A stretch of 64,000 bases of DNA, from contig JABACO010000008.1 of the NCBI GenBank assembly GCA_013339895.1, positions 4,166,244 through 4,230,243 on the forward strand, in the 5' to 3' direction. Within the stretch, counting starts at the first letter, position 1; each line of letters starts with the position of its first letter. The notes under the pieces were generated by a model, which searched no databases, was not told the origin of the DNA, and worked only from the letters and a program-made list of their open reading frames with translations. Shown here piece by piece: positions 1-11,640 of the stretch. Source of the DNA: Ephydatia muelleri (Eukaryota; Porifera; Demospongiae; Spongillida; Spongillidae). Both the position numbers and the translations under genes were made by a program.

Positions 1-179
1 AAGTCATCCTGGGTAAGATTACATTTATACTAGATTCCCACACAACCAAACATTGAAGCCAAAAATTATAATTACAAAACTGAATTCAAAACTGGTACTT
101 CCCTGACAATACATAAAACCATACATACTTCAAATGTAATAACAACGTACTTTCTGAATATAACATTTTTTCAACTTAC

Positions 180-529
180 CCAACTCTTTCAAACATATAT
201 TTCTATCTTTAGACAGGGAGAGGAGTCTTTCGACACAATCTTGTAGTTTAGTTATTTGATCGTCCAATTGGATTCGTCTTGTCAAAACGGATATAAATAA
301 TGCTTCAGATGAAACATTTATACTTTTCTTTTCAATGTCAATATTTTCCATTTCAATATTTTTCTTTTTAATCTCTGCCATCAATATACTAATAGCTTCA
401 TCAGTATTACAAGGAAGCTGACCAGCATTCTTTATATCATACATTGATTGCTCTAATGATGCTATTTTGGCTTTCAAATCCAGTTGCTTTTGCAGGTCTT
501 CTTTCCATTCTGGAGATTTTTTGGAGGAC
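180..529 (-). CDS. Internal exon of a coiled-coil protein (gene not recognised)
   Basis: A 350-nt exon reads open from an acceptor (ACACAG, ending at 530) to a donor (G|GTAAGT at 179). It encodes about 116 residues rich in Lys, Glu, Leu and Ile, with heptad-like stretches such as ILMAEIKKKNIEMENIDIEK and LTRRIQLDDQITKLQDCVERL, so a coiled coil is likely. The preferred reading enters the exon about 16 residues before the first possible start, so this is an internal exon and the rest of the gene lies outside the window or was not found. No catalytic motif is visible. The family is not recognised; the splice sites and coiled-coil composition are seen, the role is unknown. Confidence 0.5.
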
Positions 530-1628
530 CTGTGTAATAATTAATACACAAGTTTATACAAGTTGTTTAAGTTATGAGCAACCTAGCTTTATTGGTCTCT
601 TCATTTGGAACAGCGATCAACAGTGTAATTTCATATGTTGGAAATGTAATCCTGCTGGTACATGTATCTATATGCTAAATTACCCAACATTATTTCTGCA
701 TTTGTTGTGTGAAAACGCAGATTTCATATAGTGCAATTCCTGTTGAACTGGTTGTTGGAGCACTTTTATTTCAAGTATTTTACATGTGATTCACAATTCA
801 AAACCAAGAACATTACAGGTCGTTATTACTTTGGGCACAAATGGATCAGGTTGACAGTAAAACAAAAATAGCTAAGTAATTCCTCTTTCAGCCTAAGCTG
901 AAGTGGTCTTGTGCAGTGTGCATGGTAATTATACCAAAGTATGCTCAGTGGAAGTGTCACTTGTACAACACAGAGGTAATGAGGTATCTCGTGCAAGAAT
1001 GGAAAATGTGTTTGTACGCACAATTTGTCAGGAAACGGTGAACTTTAAATGTGTTAGAGCACCAGCTCAGCTCAGAATAATAATAAGTAACACGTTGAAA
1101 CTGCCGATTTTTACAGCATTTCATTCCATATTTTGGGGTCTGATACCCATTCACACAAAATGATACACATACAGCTTTTTCAAACACACACACAACATGT
1201 TCGGCTGTGATTGTCAACATAAAGATTCTTAGCATCTATGGAAGACTACACTATTCGTAACACCCATCACATGATGTTTAATTGTGATAATCAGACATCT
1301 CCTCCCCAATGAATTTCAAGTTGCCGTACAATGATGGCGTGGCATCAATCCTTCATCAAGTCATGATGGAACTCAGATGGTATGCCCCTTCTGTAGACTT
1401 TGGACACATTTTAGGACATCGCTTTGTCACCTGATGATGTGATGGTAATGTAACAACATGGCACAAATGCCTTGGGGTCATTCCATGACTTGTGAGACTT
1501 GAGTTGGATGCTTTTTGGTGCAAATACATATTTGTATGATCTAATAAGAACGTGCTAGATTACTATGATGTATTGAAATATATTGTTGTGTTGTACACTA
1601 AGAGAGCATCAATGTGATGCCACATATA
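530..1628. other. No gene seen
   Basis: Only short ORFs with no recognisable composition and no convincing acceptor-donor pairs. Probably intron or intergenic DNA. Confidence 0.4.
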
Positions 1629-2398
1629 CAGTAGTGGTCAAATTTTTTTTACGTTTCTTAAAACACCGTTCCCGTAGCACGGTGTGAAGACTGTAGTTCT
1701 AGGAACGTACTGTTGCGCACCGTTTTAGAAAACTATAGAAGACTTATTATCACATTTATGTGTCAGCGAAATGAACGCCGTTTTTAAGAACTGCCAGTTC
1801 CGTTTTTAAGAACTGCCTATAATGTTTTGACACATTTCGTGACAACGTAAAAACCAACGCTCTAGTCTGTACACACTGTTATAAATACTGTGCAGCCAGT
1901 TGCAACTTTGCATGCTAAAAAGAAAATGGTATACTCGCCCTACAAGAAGTTCCGGATAATATTATTCCATCGTAAAGGTTTAAAGGCTCCAGAGATAGCA
2001 AAACGATTATTGAGCGAAGGAATATGGTAGCTTCAAGGCAGGGAATACACCAATTTTTGAAGAGGTATGTCTTGACTGGCTCCATTGGTCGAAAAAAAGG
2101 TAGCGGACGACGTTCAAAAGTAACGGAAGCAATTAAAGTTCTAGTCGAAAACCAGATGAGAGAAGACGACGAGACATCTGTGCTCGTGGCGTTTTTTTAA
2201 ACGGCGAAAAACCTGCTCGTGAACGGAGGAGAAACGTATTCGCAAACGCTGGAATTCGCGCGAACTGTACTTGTTAATTGGATACCCTAAAACGGCGTTG
2301 ACGTTCCGTTGCCGTTGCATTGCCGTGCCGTTTGTCAAAACGGCCGTGCAACGGCAACGGCGTTTTAAGAAACGTAAAGTTTTTTTTGACCAGGACTG
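1629..2398 (+). mobile_element. Tc1/mariner-like element, internally decayed
   Basis: The ends are inverted repeats. The left end reads CAGTAGTGGTCAAA followed by T-rich DNA and ACGTTTCTTAAAAC. The right end is its complement, GTTTTAAGAAACGT then a T-rich stretch and TTTGACCAGGACTG. Each end is flanked by TA (1627-1628 and 2399-2400), the target site of the Tc1/mariner superfamily. The 770-bp length is too short for a full transposase, and only the N-terminal helix-turn-helix part remains (see 1926-2203). Inside, 2240-2370 contains CG-rich inverted copies of AACGGCGTT-like words, and GTTTTTAAGAACTGCC is repeated at about 1771-1818. Confidence 0.8.
1926..2203 (+). pseudogene. Tc1/mariner transposase fragment (DNA-binding N-terminus)
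   Basis: The reading starts at ATG 1926 and gives a helix-turn-helix typical of Tc1-like transposases: FRIILFHRKGLKAPEIAKRL, then after a frameshift near 2025 QGIHQFLKRYVLTGSIGRKK and GSGRRSKVT. The GSIGRKKGSGRRSK stretch resembles the AT-hook-like linker before the second DNA-binding helix. The first frame ends in TAG right after the shift. No DDE catalytic domain follows, so the copy cannot encode an active enzyme. Confidence 0.75.
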
Positions 2399-3544
2399 TA
2401 TAGCCATGCACATTCTGTGAGAAGGGAGTTATAAAGCACATGTATGACACCTTCAAAGAAGTAAAAATAATATTACATTCGCACATTGCAACAATTTGCA
2501 TATCCCACATCAATTGGGAAAATATGCCCCATTCATATAGCAATTTTATGCTAGGGGTTTGTGTTCTAACGATCGCTACAACACACTGCTAATGAGATTC
2601 GTTCGGTAAAGGAATCACATTAGAAGGTGGTTTATATAAACTATACCTTCTACATGGGTAGCTGACGACAGATATGCAGGTTGCATATTTATGCCAGGTC
2701 CAACACCATGATTGTTAGTGTGAGACAACACAAGTGGCAGGATTGAGATGCATCGACCAGCACATAAACCACCTAAACAACAGAGTGAACAATTGAGCAC
2801 TTGCTTACCTTATAAAGAATACTACTTCTGTTACGAAGGAGTGTCTGTGATATGGTGCTGATACCATAAACCACAATTTACGTAGGCATGGCTAATCAAT
2901 ATGTAATATCACTTGAGACATGTGTAACCAACACTTCTAGATTGGTGCTAAAACCAACATGAAGAAAAACTGGTGTCTTGCTATTTAACTTTCTGTGGTT
3001 CCTAGAACTAGCTGATACTCAAATCTTTTAACATAAAGACAATGAATAGTAGTGGGGGGGGAAGGGATTTACAATATCATTCTGCAAATGATCTAAATTT
3101 CGAAACCGTACTATATGCACATTTATTATTTAACCCTTTTCCCTCCTCCATGAACATATCATTTTATACACTGGTGATGAAAATGTTCACAGAAGTTGAG
3201 AGACACTTACTGTTGATTTGATTTCTGGTCAGAAGTTTTACTTTTCTTTCCTCTATTGTGATAGGGTGGAGAAACGAACAATGTGCAGTAATGGCCAAAC
3301 AAAATTTTTATTGTGCCATTATATTGCAGTTGAATGGTTATCAAGATATTAACAAAACTGCAAGGTAAAATACGCACTCATCACCAACACACTATGATAC
3401 ATTCATTTTACTTTGAAATGATTTCTTACAAGCAATTAAAACTGTATTCCAAGCTCTCGTTTAGTCAAACTGTAACCGTACAGCCCTTAATGCAAAAAAA
3501 TCCACATTCAAATGAATAGGATGTAATAGTATACTTAACATGTA
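2399..3544. other. No gene seen
   Basis: Mixed-composition DNA with only short ORFs. A short G tract lies at about 3053-3061. Nothing supportable as coding. Confidence 0.4.
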
Positions 3545-3888
3545 CAGTAGACGTCAGATTAAAAGGTCACGTTTCGTTTTTAGTGCGACGATCGTTGCAC
3601 TGATGTACCAGGCTTAGTTTTGTCTTCAAATCGATTGCACGATTCGTATTAGCACTGCATTTTGGTCAAGACACCATAGTCGCTTTTTTACCGCTTCATT
3701 TAACCGATTAAACGCTTAATTAAATTTGCTATACGTAACACATATCCGTGCATGGAATTAAATTCTGTGGATAATGTAATTTTAGATATTGTGTGACCTG
3801 CGCGATATAACTTTTGAACGAAGCGACTTATTTGTTGGCAACTTTATAATGTATAATTTAAACGTGACTTTTAATCTGACGCCTACTG
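3545..3888. mobile_element. Inverted-repeat element (MITE-like), 344 bp
   Basis: The left end CAGTAGACGTCAGATTAAAA (then GGTCACGT) is matched by an inverted right end ACGTGACTTTTAATCTGACG (then CCTACTG), about 28 bp with few mismatches. The flanking dinucleotides are TA on the left and CA on the right, so a TA duplication that mutated is possible but not shown. The CAGTA start is close to that of the Tc1/mariner-like element at 1629, suggesting the same superfamily. No ORF inside. Confidence 0.6.
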
Positions 3889-3914
3889 CAGAGATAATAT
3901 ATTATCTCTGCCTA

Positions 3915-3972
3915 CTGTATGTGTATGTGTGTGTGTGTTTGTATGTGTGTTCAGCCATTTTGTGTTGTGCGT

Positions 3973-4009
<37 letters not shown>

Positions 4010-4100
4010 CAGCCATTTTGTGTTGAGCGTGTGTGTGTCTGTATGTGTAAATGTATGTGTGTGTGTTTTTTACTGTGTGTGTGTGTCTGTCTGTGTGGTG
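3915..4100. repeat. (TG)n microsatellite with GTTCAGCCATTTTGTG spacers
   Basis: Long TG runs are interrupted by copies of TGTTCAGCCATTTTGTG at about 3950, 4008 and, partly, 4100. The composite is therefore a TG repeat nested in a roughly 60-bp higher-order repeat. The long cysteine/valine ORFs over this stretch are a by-product. Confidence 0.85.
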
Positions 4101-4338
4101 TTCAGCCATTATACATGGTATACGGGAACAGTGCCCAATTGTAATCACCCCCTATGGGGAGTTTTTGACATTTCTGTGAACTTACAACTTCCTCCATTAA
4201 ATGATCACTACACACATCACAGATGACCATCCATTATATTAATTATTCAGTGCTTTATTAGCAAATCAATTCTACATGTAGTGTTACTTCTCTTTTGGTT
4301 GTTCTGAAATATCAAATGTGTACCATAAGGGTGATTAG

Positions 4339-4581
<243 letters not shown>

Positions 4582-4769
4582 TAGCACACTGAAGGGGTGT
4601 GGTGTGTCCTACCATGTGGTGTGTCCTACCATGCTTCATATGGTTTTTGCTAACGTTTCTTTGGTCTCAGCGAATATATATATTTGCACAGCCTGAGAAG
4701 TTTTATTTTATCTGGAGCAAATGCACACCTCGTATAATGAGTCATTTGTTCTGTGTATATACATGTATA

Positions 4770-5000
4770 TGTGGGATCGTTCCAGCGAAAAGGGACCTAC
4801 GGCATTATTTTATTTTCTAAGAGACACCTACACTGTGCTACAAGTTGGATATACGATAGTGTATACTCTGCGTATATGCTAAATATACATATGAATATAC
4901 ACATGCTATACGCAAAGAATACGCATTGGTATATTTTGCGGATAGAACCAGAATCTCATGTCGTATATTTTGCGTATACTCGATACTATCACGTGCGCTT
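4770..5000 (-). repeat. Dispersed repeat family A, inverted copy
   Basis: Begins with GATCGTTCCAGCGAAAAGGG (then ACCTACG), the inverse of the ends seen at about 10420-10450 and 13410-13435. It also shares TATACGCAAA/ATATACG words with 10200-10260. Probably one end of a transposon family present at least three times; no coding capacity recognised. Confidence 0.5.
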
Positions 5001-5209
5001 ATTATGGGTTTGTTAACATATGTCTCCGTGCACCATGTCCGCTTCCGTACTCAGCACATATTTGGAAACGTCTCCGAATCTGTTCACTGTATACTAGCTT
5101 GTTTCTATTTGTGTACTCATGATCAAATTTATAATAAAATTATCAATACAATCGATAAAAGAAAACATAAAATGCGTTATAACGTTCAAGCTTTCTCTCG
5201 AATCATCCA

Positions 5210-6176
5210 GGGTTGTGCAGTTGGTGGACTGGATGCGTCTAAGAGCGGTCCTTCAACTCTCTGCTTCTATGGATGGAGCCTCGAGTTGCTAGTTCCTTTT
5301 ATTCGTTCATCCAAGTCATCAATCAAGTCATTTAGCGTGTCAGAACGTCACAACGGACGGCGACGTTGTAGAGTTTGAGCGTTCTGGTCGTCGCTCTCCT
5401 CTTCTGACATCATTGTAGGCTTGATGTCCCCCATAACTGCTTCTCTTCTTCTATCAGCATTTGGCACCCTTTCTCCCACAACTACGTCACAATAGCCTTT
5501 CTTCTGTCTGCATAACAAACCTTTTTACCAAATGCTACAGCAGGAAAAGAGCATAACAAGACATAGGTAGGACGTACGCTGTTGAGCTTAATAGCCTTCA
5601 ATTACCCTGAGTTCGCTTGTACCACCTAGTAAAAGGAGGATATGGTGGTAGGGTGAATAAATAGGATTATGAATTTAAGGCTCTACCTTTAACTGTAGCG
5701 ACAATAGCGTGAAGGTCTTCATCGAACTCTGCCGCGATACATGGTCGTGATTGCGTTAGAAAAAAGCGCACAATCGCTTACCTTTCATCAAGCCGAACTG
5801 AAGTGCTGATCTTCCTTCTGACTGCTAGAATTCTGAAATATGCCTTACCTATATTTCAGTGGGGCTTCCACCATATCCTTGCGATGCAATACAGCTTCAT
5901 CGATGTGTCTTAGTATATCAGCGACGACTTGCTATTCCATGGCCGGTGAACTTACCTGAAATCCAAGTCCGCGGACGCTGCGCTGTCCTGGCAATTTGCC
6001 GGGTGAGGCATCGTCAAAATGTCTTGGCATAAACAAAATGGTTTACGAACTATGAACATCTCAATATACTTTTGGACTAACCTGACGTCCGTCATCCAGT
6101 TCTTTCTGGTGTGCTGGCAGCTGCCTGATATCCCTGCGACCTCGATCGCCCACTCCGCGTGGTAGTTTGGCGCCAA
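5210..6176 (-). pseudogene. Remains of a small multi-exon gene (not recognised)
   Basis: Several short, splice-bounded open stretches lie in order on the minus strand. An ATG exon at 6176-6080 (MAPNYHAEWAIEVAG, ending AG|GTTAGT) comes first. A short GA-rich exon follows, ending TTTCAG|GTAAGT at about 5957. Next are readings containing ADILRHIDEAVLHRKDMVEA and ILAVRRKISTSVRLDE around 5910-5770, then FDEDLHAIVATVK near 5700. The last starts after an acceptor near 5511, contains GYCDVVVGERVPNADRRRE and SEEESDDQNAQTLQRRR, hits TGA at about 5367, and then continues in the same frame with RSDTLNDLIDDLDERIKG. The phases do not all join, and one apparent intron would be only about 16 bp, so the copy looks degraded. 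The protein family is unknown to me. Confidence 0.35.
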
Positions 6177-6925
6177 ATTACTAGTACACTTGTAATTAAT
6201 TTAATAAGTTTATAAACGTAGTCTACATGTATGACAAATGTCGTTTCAAACTTTCAATTCACAAGATAGTTTTACTATCTATGGTATCACGTATGTGTGG
6301 GGCTTGTGAAGTGCACTAATATTCACGGTAATCCACTTCTGAAGAAACGCGTAGCTGGGTTTGCTAGACTATTTTGTAGTTATGAGATTAGCATGCATCG
6401 TGCTATTTGTGTTCTGATTGGTAAGACGCTCGGTAGCCGGTTGAAGTTGTGAAGGGTATTCCAGTGTCACGTAACCACAATGAGCAGCTCAGCTTTCCCA
6501 TGATGATATACGTATATAATCTATGGCACAAGGTGGGGGCGTGGCATAATAACAAATACAGCCGTCTATATAAGTTCGATCAGATGCATAGCTCCTCAAA
6601 ATGCTTTCTATGCACCGTCACATGGTCTAGAGCTACAAGTGTATGTTGTATGCATCTATACTTGTACATGATCAGCCGCTAATAGGTATTAATCATGCAC
6701 TGAACAAAACATTAATGTGCATGCATTGCATATTATTTCTATTAATATTGTTATTTTATGTTTATGAATCTTACAACTGCGCATGCATCATGTAGGATGC
6801 AAACCTTGAGGTGTTGTTCTAACTGTGCCGGCATTAATTCATAATTCGATACATGCGAAATGAATGCACGCGCGTTCTTTATTTTTATACATGATTCAAT
6901 CCGATATGTGCTATGTGAGAGAGCT
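6177..6925. other. No gene seen
   Basis: AT-rich, only short ORFs; no repeat structure found. Confidence 0.4.
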
Positions 6926-7197
6926 GTGATAATCATGACCCAAGTAGAAAGTCATTCAGAACTGCTGCTTCTATGTTTATGCATACTTATCACATGGTAT
7001 ACGCATTGAAACATGCTTTGTTGGGATTTTAAACAGGCATTCAGGTGTTAATCCTGGGTACCCGATCGCGAGCCCCTTTTCCTTTTGCATGTGATGATCA
7101 TGACCCATGTAGAAAGCCATTCTGAACTGTTTCCCCTATGTTTACACATACCTATTACATGGTATAGCCATTGAAACATGATTGGTTGGGATGTTAA
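6926..7197. repeat. Direct duplication, two copies of about 107 bp
   Basis: 6926-7033 and 7091-7197 are the same sequence with scattered differences. Both start GTGAT(A/G)ATCATGACCCA, pass through ACATGGTATA and end TTGGGAT-TTTAA or a variant. The copies are 165 bp apart and sit just left of the 154-bp satellite. Confidence 0.75.
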
Positions 7198-7494
7198 TAT
7201 TTATAATTGATGTTCCATTAACTCTCATTTTGGTCTTTCTCAGGGACTGTAGGTTTATACTGAGGTGTTCACATCTTTATATTAGGCTGTTCTAAGTGTT
7301 GAAGGTCGTAACAATCTCATTGTAATGTCCATGAACCATGTGATGGTAATGACCACGATACTAAAGTTACACATGCGTTAATCAATATGTACATATATAC
7401 ACGCATGTGCTGATGTACAATGATGATGGTCTGGTGTCAATAGTGGTGTGATGTCAAAGCTTCCTTGCCCTTTAAAGTAGCCAGCCATGATGTC

Positions 7495-8909
7495 CTGAAT
7501 TGAGACAGAATTTAGGGCTCTATTCCACATTTGAACAGAAACACTATGACTCACGTGGCGGTAACGCCCACTTCCGGTCACAGGCTCATCTTGGGGATGG
7601 GTCACTCTCTTCACCCTGCAATGTGGACTGTCGTGGTGAGATGCTGCTCTGAATTGTGACAGAGTTTAGAGCTGAATTTCACATTTTAACAGAGACACTA
7701 TGACTCACGTGGCGGTAACGCCCACTTCCGGTCACAGGCTCATCTTGGGGGTGGGTCACTTACTGCACCCTGCAATATGGACTGTCGTGGTGACATGCTG
7801 CTCTGAATTGTGACAGAATTTAGAGCTCAATTTCACATTTTAACAGAGACACTATGACTCACGTGGCGGTAACGCCCACAGGCTCATCTTGGGGATGGGT
7901 CACTCTCTTCACCCTGCAATGTGGACTGTCGCGGTGACATGCTGCTCTGAATTGTGGCAGAATTTAGAGCTCAATTTCACATTTTAACAGAGACACTATG
8001 ACTCACGTGGCGGTAACGCCCACTTCCGGTCACAGGCTCATCTTGGGGGTGGGTCACTCTCTGCACCCTGCAATGTGGACTGTCGTGGTGACATGCTGCT
8101 CTGAATTGTGACAGAATTTAGAGCTCAATTTCACATTTTAACAGAGACACTATGACTCACGTGGCGGTAACGCCCACTTCCGGTCACAGGCTCACCTTGG
8201 GGGTGGGTCACTCTCTTCACCCTGCAATGTGGACTGTCGTGGTGACATGCTGCTCTGAATTGTGACAGAATTTAGAGCTCAATTTCACATTTTAACAGAG
8301 ACACTATGACTCATGTGGCGGTAACGCCCACTTCCGGTCACAGGCTCATCTTGGGGGTGGGTCACTCTCTTCACCTTGCAATGTGGACTGTCGTGGTGAC
8401 ATGCTGCTCTGAATTGTGACAGAATTTAGAGCTCAATTTCACATTTTAACAGAGACACTATGACTCACGTGGCGGTAACGCCCACTTCCGGTCACAGGCT
8501 CATCTTGGGGGTGGGTCACTCTCTGCACCCTGCAATGTGGACTGTCGTGGTGACATGCTGCTCTGAATTGTGACAGAATTTAGAGCTCAATTTCACATTT
8601 TAACAGAGACACTATGACTCACGTGGCGGTAACGCCCACTTCCGGTCACAGGCTCATCTTGGGGGTGGGTCACTCTCTGCACCCTGCAATGTGGACTGTC
8701 GTGGTGACATGCTGCTCAGAATTGTAACAGAATTTAGAGCTCAATTTCACATTTTAACAGAGACACTATGACTCACGTGGCGGTAACGCCCACTTCCGGT
8801 CACAGGCTCATCTTGGGGGTGGGTCACTCTCGTCACCCTGCAATGTGGACTGTTGTGGTGACATGCTGCTCTGAATTGTGACAGAATTTAGAGCTCAATT
8901 TCACATTTT
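7495..8909. repeat. 154-bp tandem satellite, about 9 units
   Basis: The phase marker TGACTCACGTGGCGGTAACG recurs at 7547, 7701, 7855, 7999, 8153, 8307, 8461, 8615 and 8769. Spacing is 154 bp except for one 144-bp unit (7855-7998) that lacks a 10-bp segment (CTTCCGGTCA). Units are nearly identical; the first (7495-7650) is the most diverged. Each contains the palindrome CACGTG-adjacent TCACGTGGCGG and a GAGCTC site. No ORF spans the array. It ends abruptly at 8909, where new sequence starts in the middle of a unit. Confidence 0.95.
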
Positions 8910-8919
8910 GAATGTGAAC

Positions 8920-9320
8920 GTGAAGCAAACCACTCATACCCATCAGTCACTTGACCCCTACCATTGGGGTGGGAGCTTAAACAGCAAACCTTGCATCACA
9001 TACACTTGAATGTGCAGACATGAAAGTTTGTCATTAGAAGCAAACCACTCACCTGAGTTAGCTATACCCATCAGTGTCACCATCAGACAGTCACATCCCC
9101 ATTAGAGTCACATGACCTCTACTTGACCGGGTGACAACTCTGACCAATTTATACACCAAACCATGTGTCACATATCTACACAGATAGACATGAAAGGTTG
9201 TAAATTGCATTATTAAATGCAAACCACTCACTTTAGATAGCCACACCCATCAGAGTCACATGACTCTTAGGAGACAATTGGGGTGACAACTCGACCAATT
9301 TGAAGCATATACACCAAACC
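8920..9320. repeat. Degenerate tandem repeat, three units
   Basis: AAACCACTCA begins diverged units near 8932, 9041 and 9220. Each is followed by CCCATCAG, TCACATGAC and (in two units) GGGTGACAACTC-GACCAATTT, then CACCAAACC. The units are unequal in length (about 110 to 180 bp) and clearly older than the adjoining 154-bp satellite. Confidence 0.6.
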
Positions 9321-9935
9321 TAGCCAGGAGATGGGCGAGGGGTGGGGATGGGGGGGTTGTTGGGTCGGGTCGGTCGAACGACCCCCTCCCGACGACTACC
9401 ATCCACTACAAGTTATATATAGAAATGGACGGCTCCCGGGTGTGGTACTAGGCTGCCATAACTCGGACCTGAAGCGCCCCTTCCCCTCCATTGGCCCAGT
9501 TGTGAATCCACCGCTCGCTATAAGTCGAGTCCCAAACAGAACGATGTCGACACCCCGGCCACTTTCAAGTGGCTGGCTATGTATGATCCTGCATTGTCCG
9601 AATCGAATATTACGCATATGGTCCCACTACAGCTTATAATTCTGGCATCAAAACTATCCTATTTTAACTGATCACATACCTTGTAAATTTTTAGTTGAAG
9701 GTATAGGTATTCGAATTTAAACCATCAAAATAGTTATAGGGTTATTAAGAAATTTAATGTTTTAAATTTGATAATTCATATCTACGTGGATATCGAGCAT
9801 ACTGCCTACGACTCGCGCTACGAGTCTTCATACGATTCTTGATATTTGCCTCTTGATCCAAGTCTATAGAGGCGTTCCCATGCTGGCAACTACCAATTCC
9901 TTTAATACCGACTACGAATCCGATCCATAAAGTTT

Positions 9936-9952
9936 TTATTGACCACTACTGT
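9936..9952 (-). other. Lone Tc1/mariner-type terminal repeat
   Basis: TTATTGACCACTACTGTA matches the inverse of the element end at 1629 (TACAGTAGTGGTCAA). No partner end was found upstream, so the element it belonged to (perhaps 9650-9952) is truncated. Confidence 0.4.
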
Positions 9953-10269
9953 ATGTCCACAATGCTCTACGTTCGAAATCACATTGGAAACATACAGCCA
10001 TACATTCTTGATCGAGAGGTTCAAACTTATAATCTGAAGAGTCATATCAAAGTCATTTCTATTTTTACGTAAGTTATCTAATTTGCAAATTCATTGTGGT
10101 TTGTGTATTCTTAATACTTCGAGAATACGCGCAATGAATAATTGTCACCTGTGGATTCTTAAAATATACCAGGTGGATATTCGTAATATACACTACCCTT
10201 GGTATATTGATGGTATACGCAAAATATACGCAAAAATATACGCTATCGTATACTACGTTTTTTGCACAG

Positions 10270-10452
10270 TGCTATGTCCTCTACAACTGCTATCTTACGC
10301 ACTGGAAATTAGTCTGTCCATCATGGAGTTACAGTGGCCTGAATTTGTAATTACGCGTACCTGTACAATTTAATTGCACGCGTCAACTTTGAAGTTCCTT
10401 GTTGGAAAATTTTTGTAATATGCGCTAGGTCCCTTTTCGCTGCGACGACCCC
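10270..10452 (+). repeat. Dispersed repeat family A, copy 2
   Basis: Shares an ordered set of blocks with 13262-13445: ATGTCCTCTAC, TCTTACGCACTG, ATCATGGAGTT, TGAATTT-TAATT, ATTGCACG, GCGCTAGGTCCCTTTTCGCTG. The last block is the inverse of the start of the 4770 copy. No protein is encoded. Confidence 0.6.
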
Positions 10453-11111
10453 ATATACATGTATAATTATATATATATGGCACGGCGTGACAGTGTACCG
10501 TATGCAGCCTTGTATATTGCACCCATACTAATCGATACTCGTCTGCACTCGACACGTGGGCAGTTTTTCATACGTCACGAATGCGGCGCCTGTATACGTC
10601 TCAGAACGAACACTTCGCTTATACGCATGATATCGCGGTCTGCGTATGGATTCAGTATATTCGTCATCACCTGTCTGCATATTTCAGATGAACGCGTGCA
10701 GACTCTGTACACGTCATGTATTCGAATCGTTTCAAATCCATTTTCTGTTCTGCATACTTGAAGGCTAGTGCTTAAACCCTGAACCGCGCCAGCAATAATT
10801 CAGAATTTAACGGCAAACTTTAATCAAATTACAGCTGAAATACAACTTGGTCAAAAAATAAACAGGTATAGTTCCAAGCTGGCGATCAAAGTCTCCATCA
10901 CATCCTGCTGATGTAGTTAGAAGGGCACTCTCCGCCTAGCAGAGGCCTCTTGGAAGGCGAGCACGAGCCTCTACTACTCTCGCGGCACTTGTCGACGGTT
11001 TCCTTACAAGCACACGCTAAAATATTACAGAGATTATGCACAAAGAACTCAGCATTTACTTACTCTCTGACCGCGGTGGTAGCTAGCTTATGCTTTACAA
11101 TGCTATCGTCG

Positions 11112-11640
11112 TCATCCCCTTGGTTGGCCATGCAGCGAAACGTTTTCATTTGGCCGTAGTAGTACACCCTGGTGTCGGCTCAAGAGCTGTGGTCAGAAAG
11201 AAAGTCATAGCATGTCTACTCTGTACCTGCGTTTCTTCTTTTGCATTGCCGGGGTTGGTCACTTCCGCCATTTCAGTCTCGATGTACTCACTTAAATATC
11301 TCCTGACCCTGAAGTTATTGGCACGCGCACATAATCCACATGCACATATACAACGTACTATGCTCTTCGTAATGGCGTTCTATTGGTCGGCACTGTGCTT
11401 AAGAGAACAAACATGACGTAAGCATGTAAACCTTTGTGACAACTTGAAACGCCGCCTCACTGCATCTAATGAATCACACACTTGTCCTGGTTTGACATAA
11501 GCAACACCGTATAGTGTACAGTGTAAACACGCACAACTTACCAGGCCTAGACTGCTTAAGTCCGTTCGGTATGCCTTTATAACCTCCGCCTGTCACCCGC
11601 GTTGTCCGAAACTCTTGGAACTCTCTATCTTGCACAGTTG
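11112..11640 (-). CDS. Candidate small multi-exon gene, 3' part (family unknown)
   Basis: Four exons join with consistent phases. The first, about 11640-11542, encodes FQEFRTTRVTGGGYKGIPNG and ends G|GTAAGT. The second, 11486-11432, encodes QVCDSLDAVRRRFKLSQ. The third, 11290-11227, encodes SEYIETEMAEVTNPGNAKEE and ends CAG|GTACAG. The fourth, 11186-11112, ends RPNENVSLHGQPRG then TGA. Introns are 55, 141 and 40 bp, short but with GT and AG ends except that the second donor is GTTTAC. The start of the gene was not found. Another open stretch on the same strand (11160-11064, ending GDDDDSIVKHKLATTAVR before GTAAGT) competes with the last exon. I do not recognise the family. Confidence 0.4.

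Noticed and set aside
3789..4226. 145-codon Cys/Val-rich ORF
   Set aside because: It lies over a TG microsatellite and an inverted-repeat element; no start context or homology.
7495..8909. Possible CRISPR array
   Set aside because: Units are 154 bp and uniform throughout, with no unique spacers; the context is animal.
11064..11160. Alternative exon ending GDDDDSIVKHKLATTAVR
   Set aside because: Cannot be joined in phase to the three upstream exons; kept only as an alternative.
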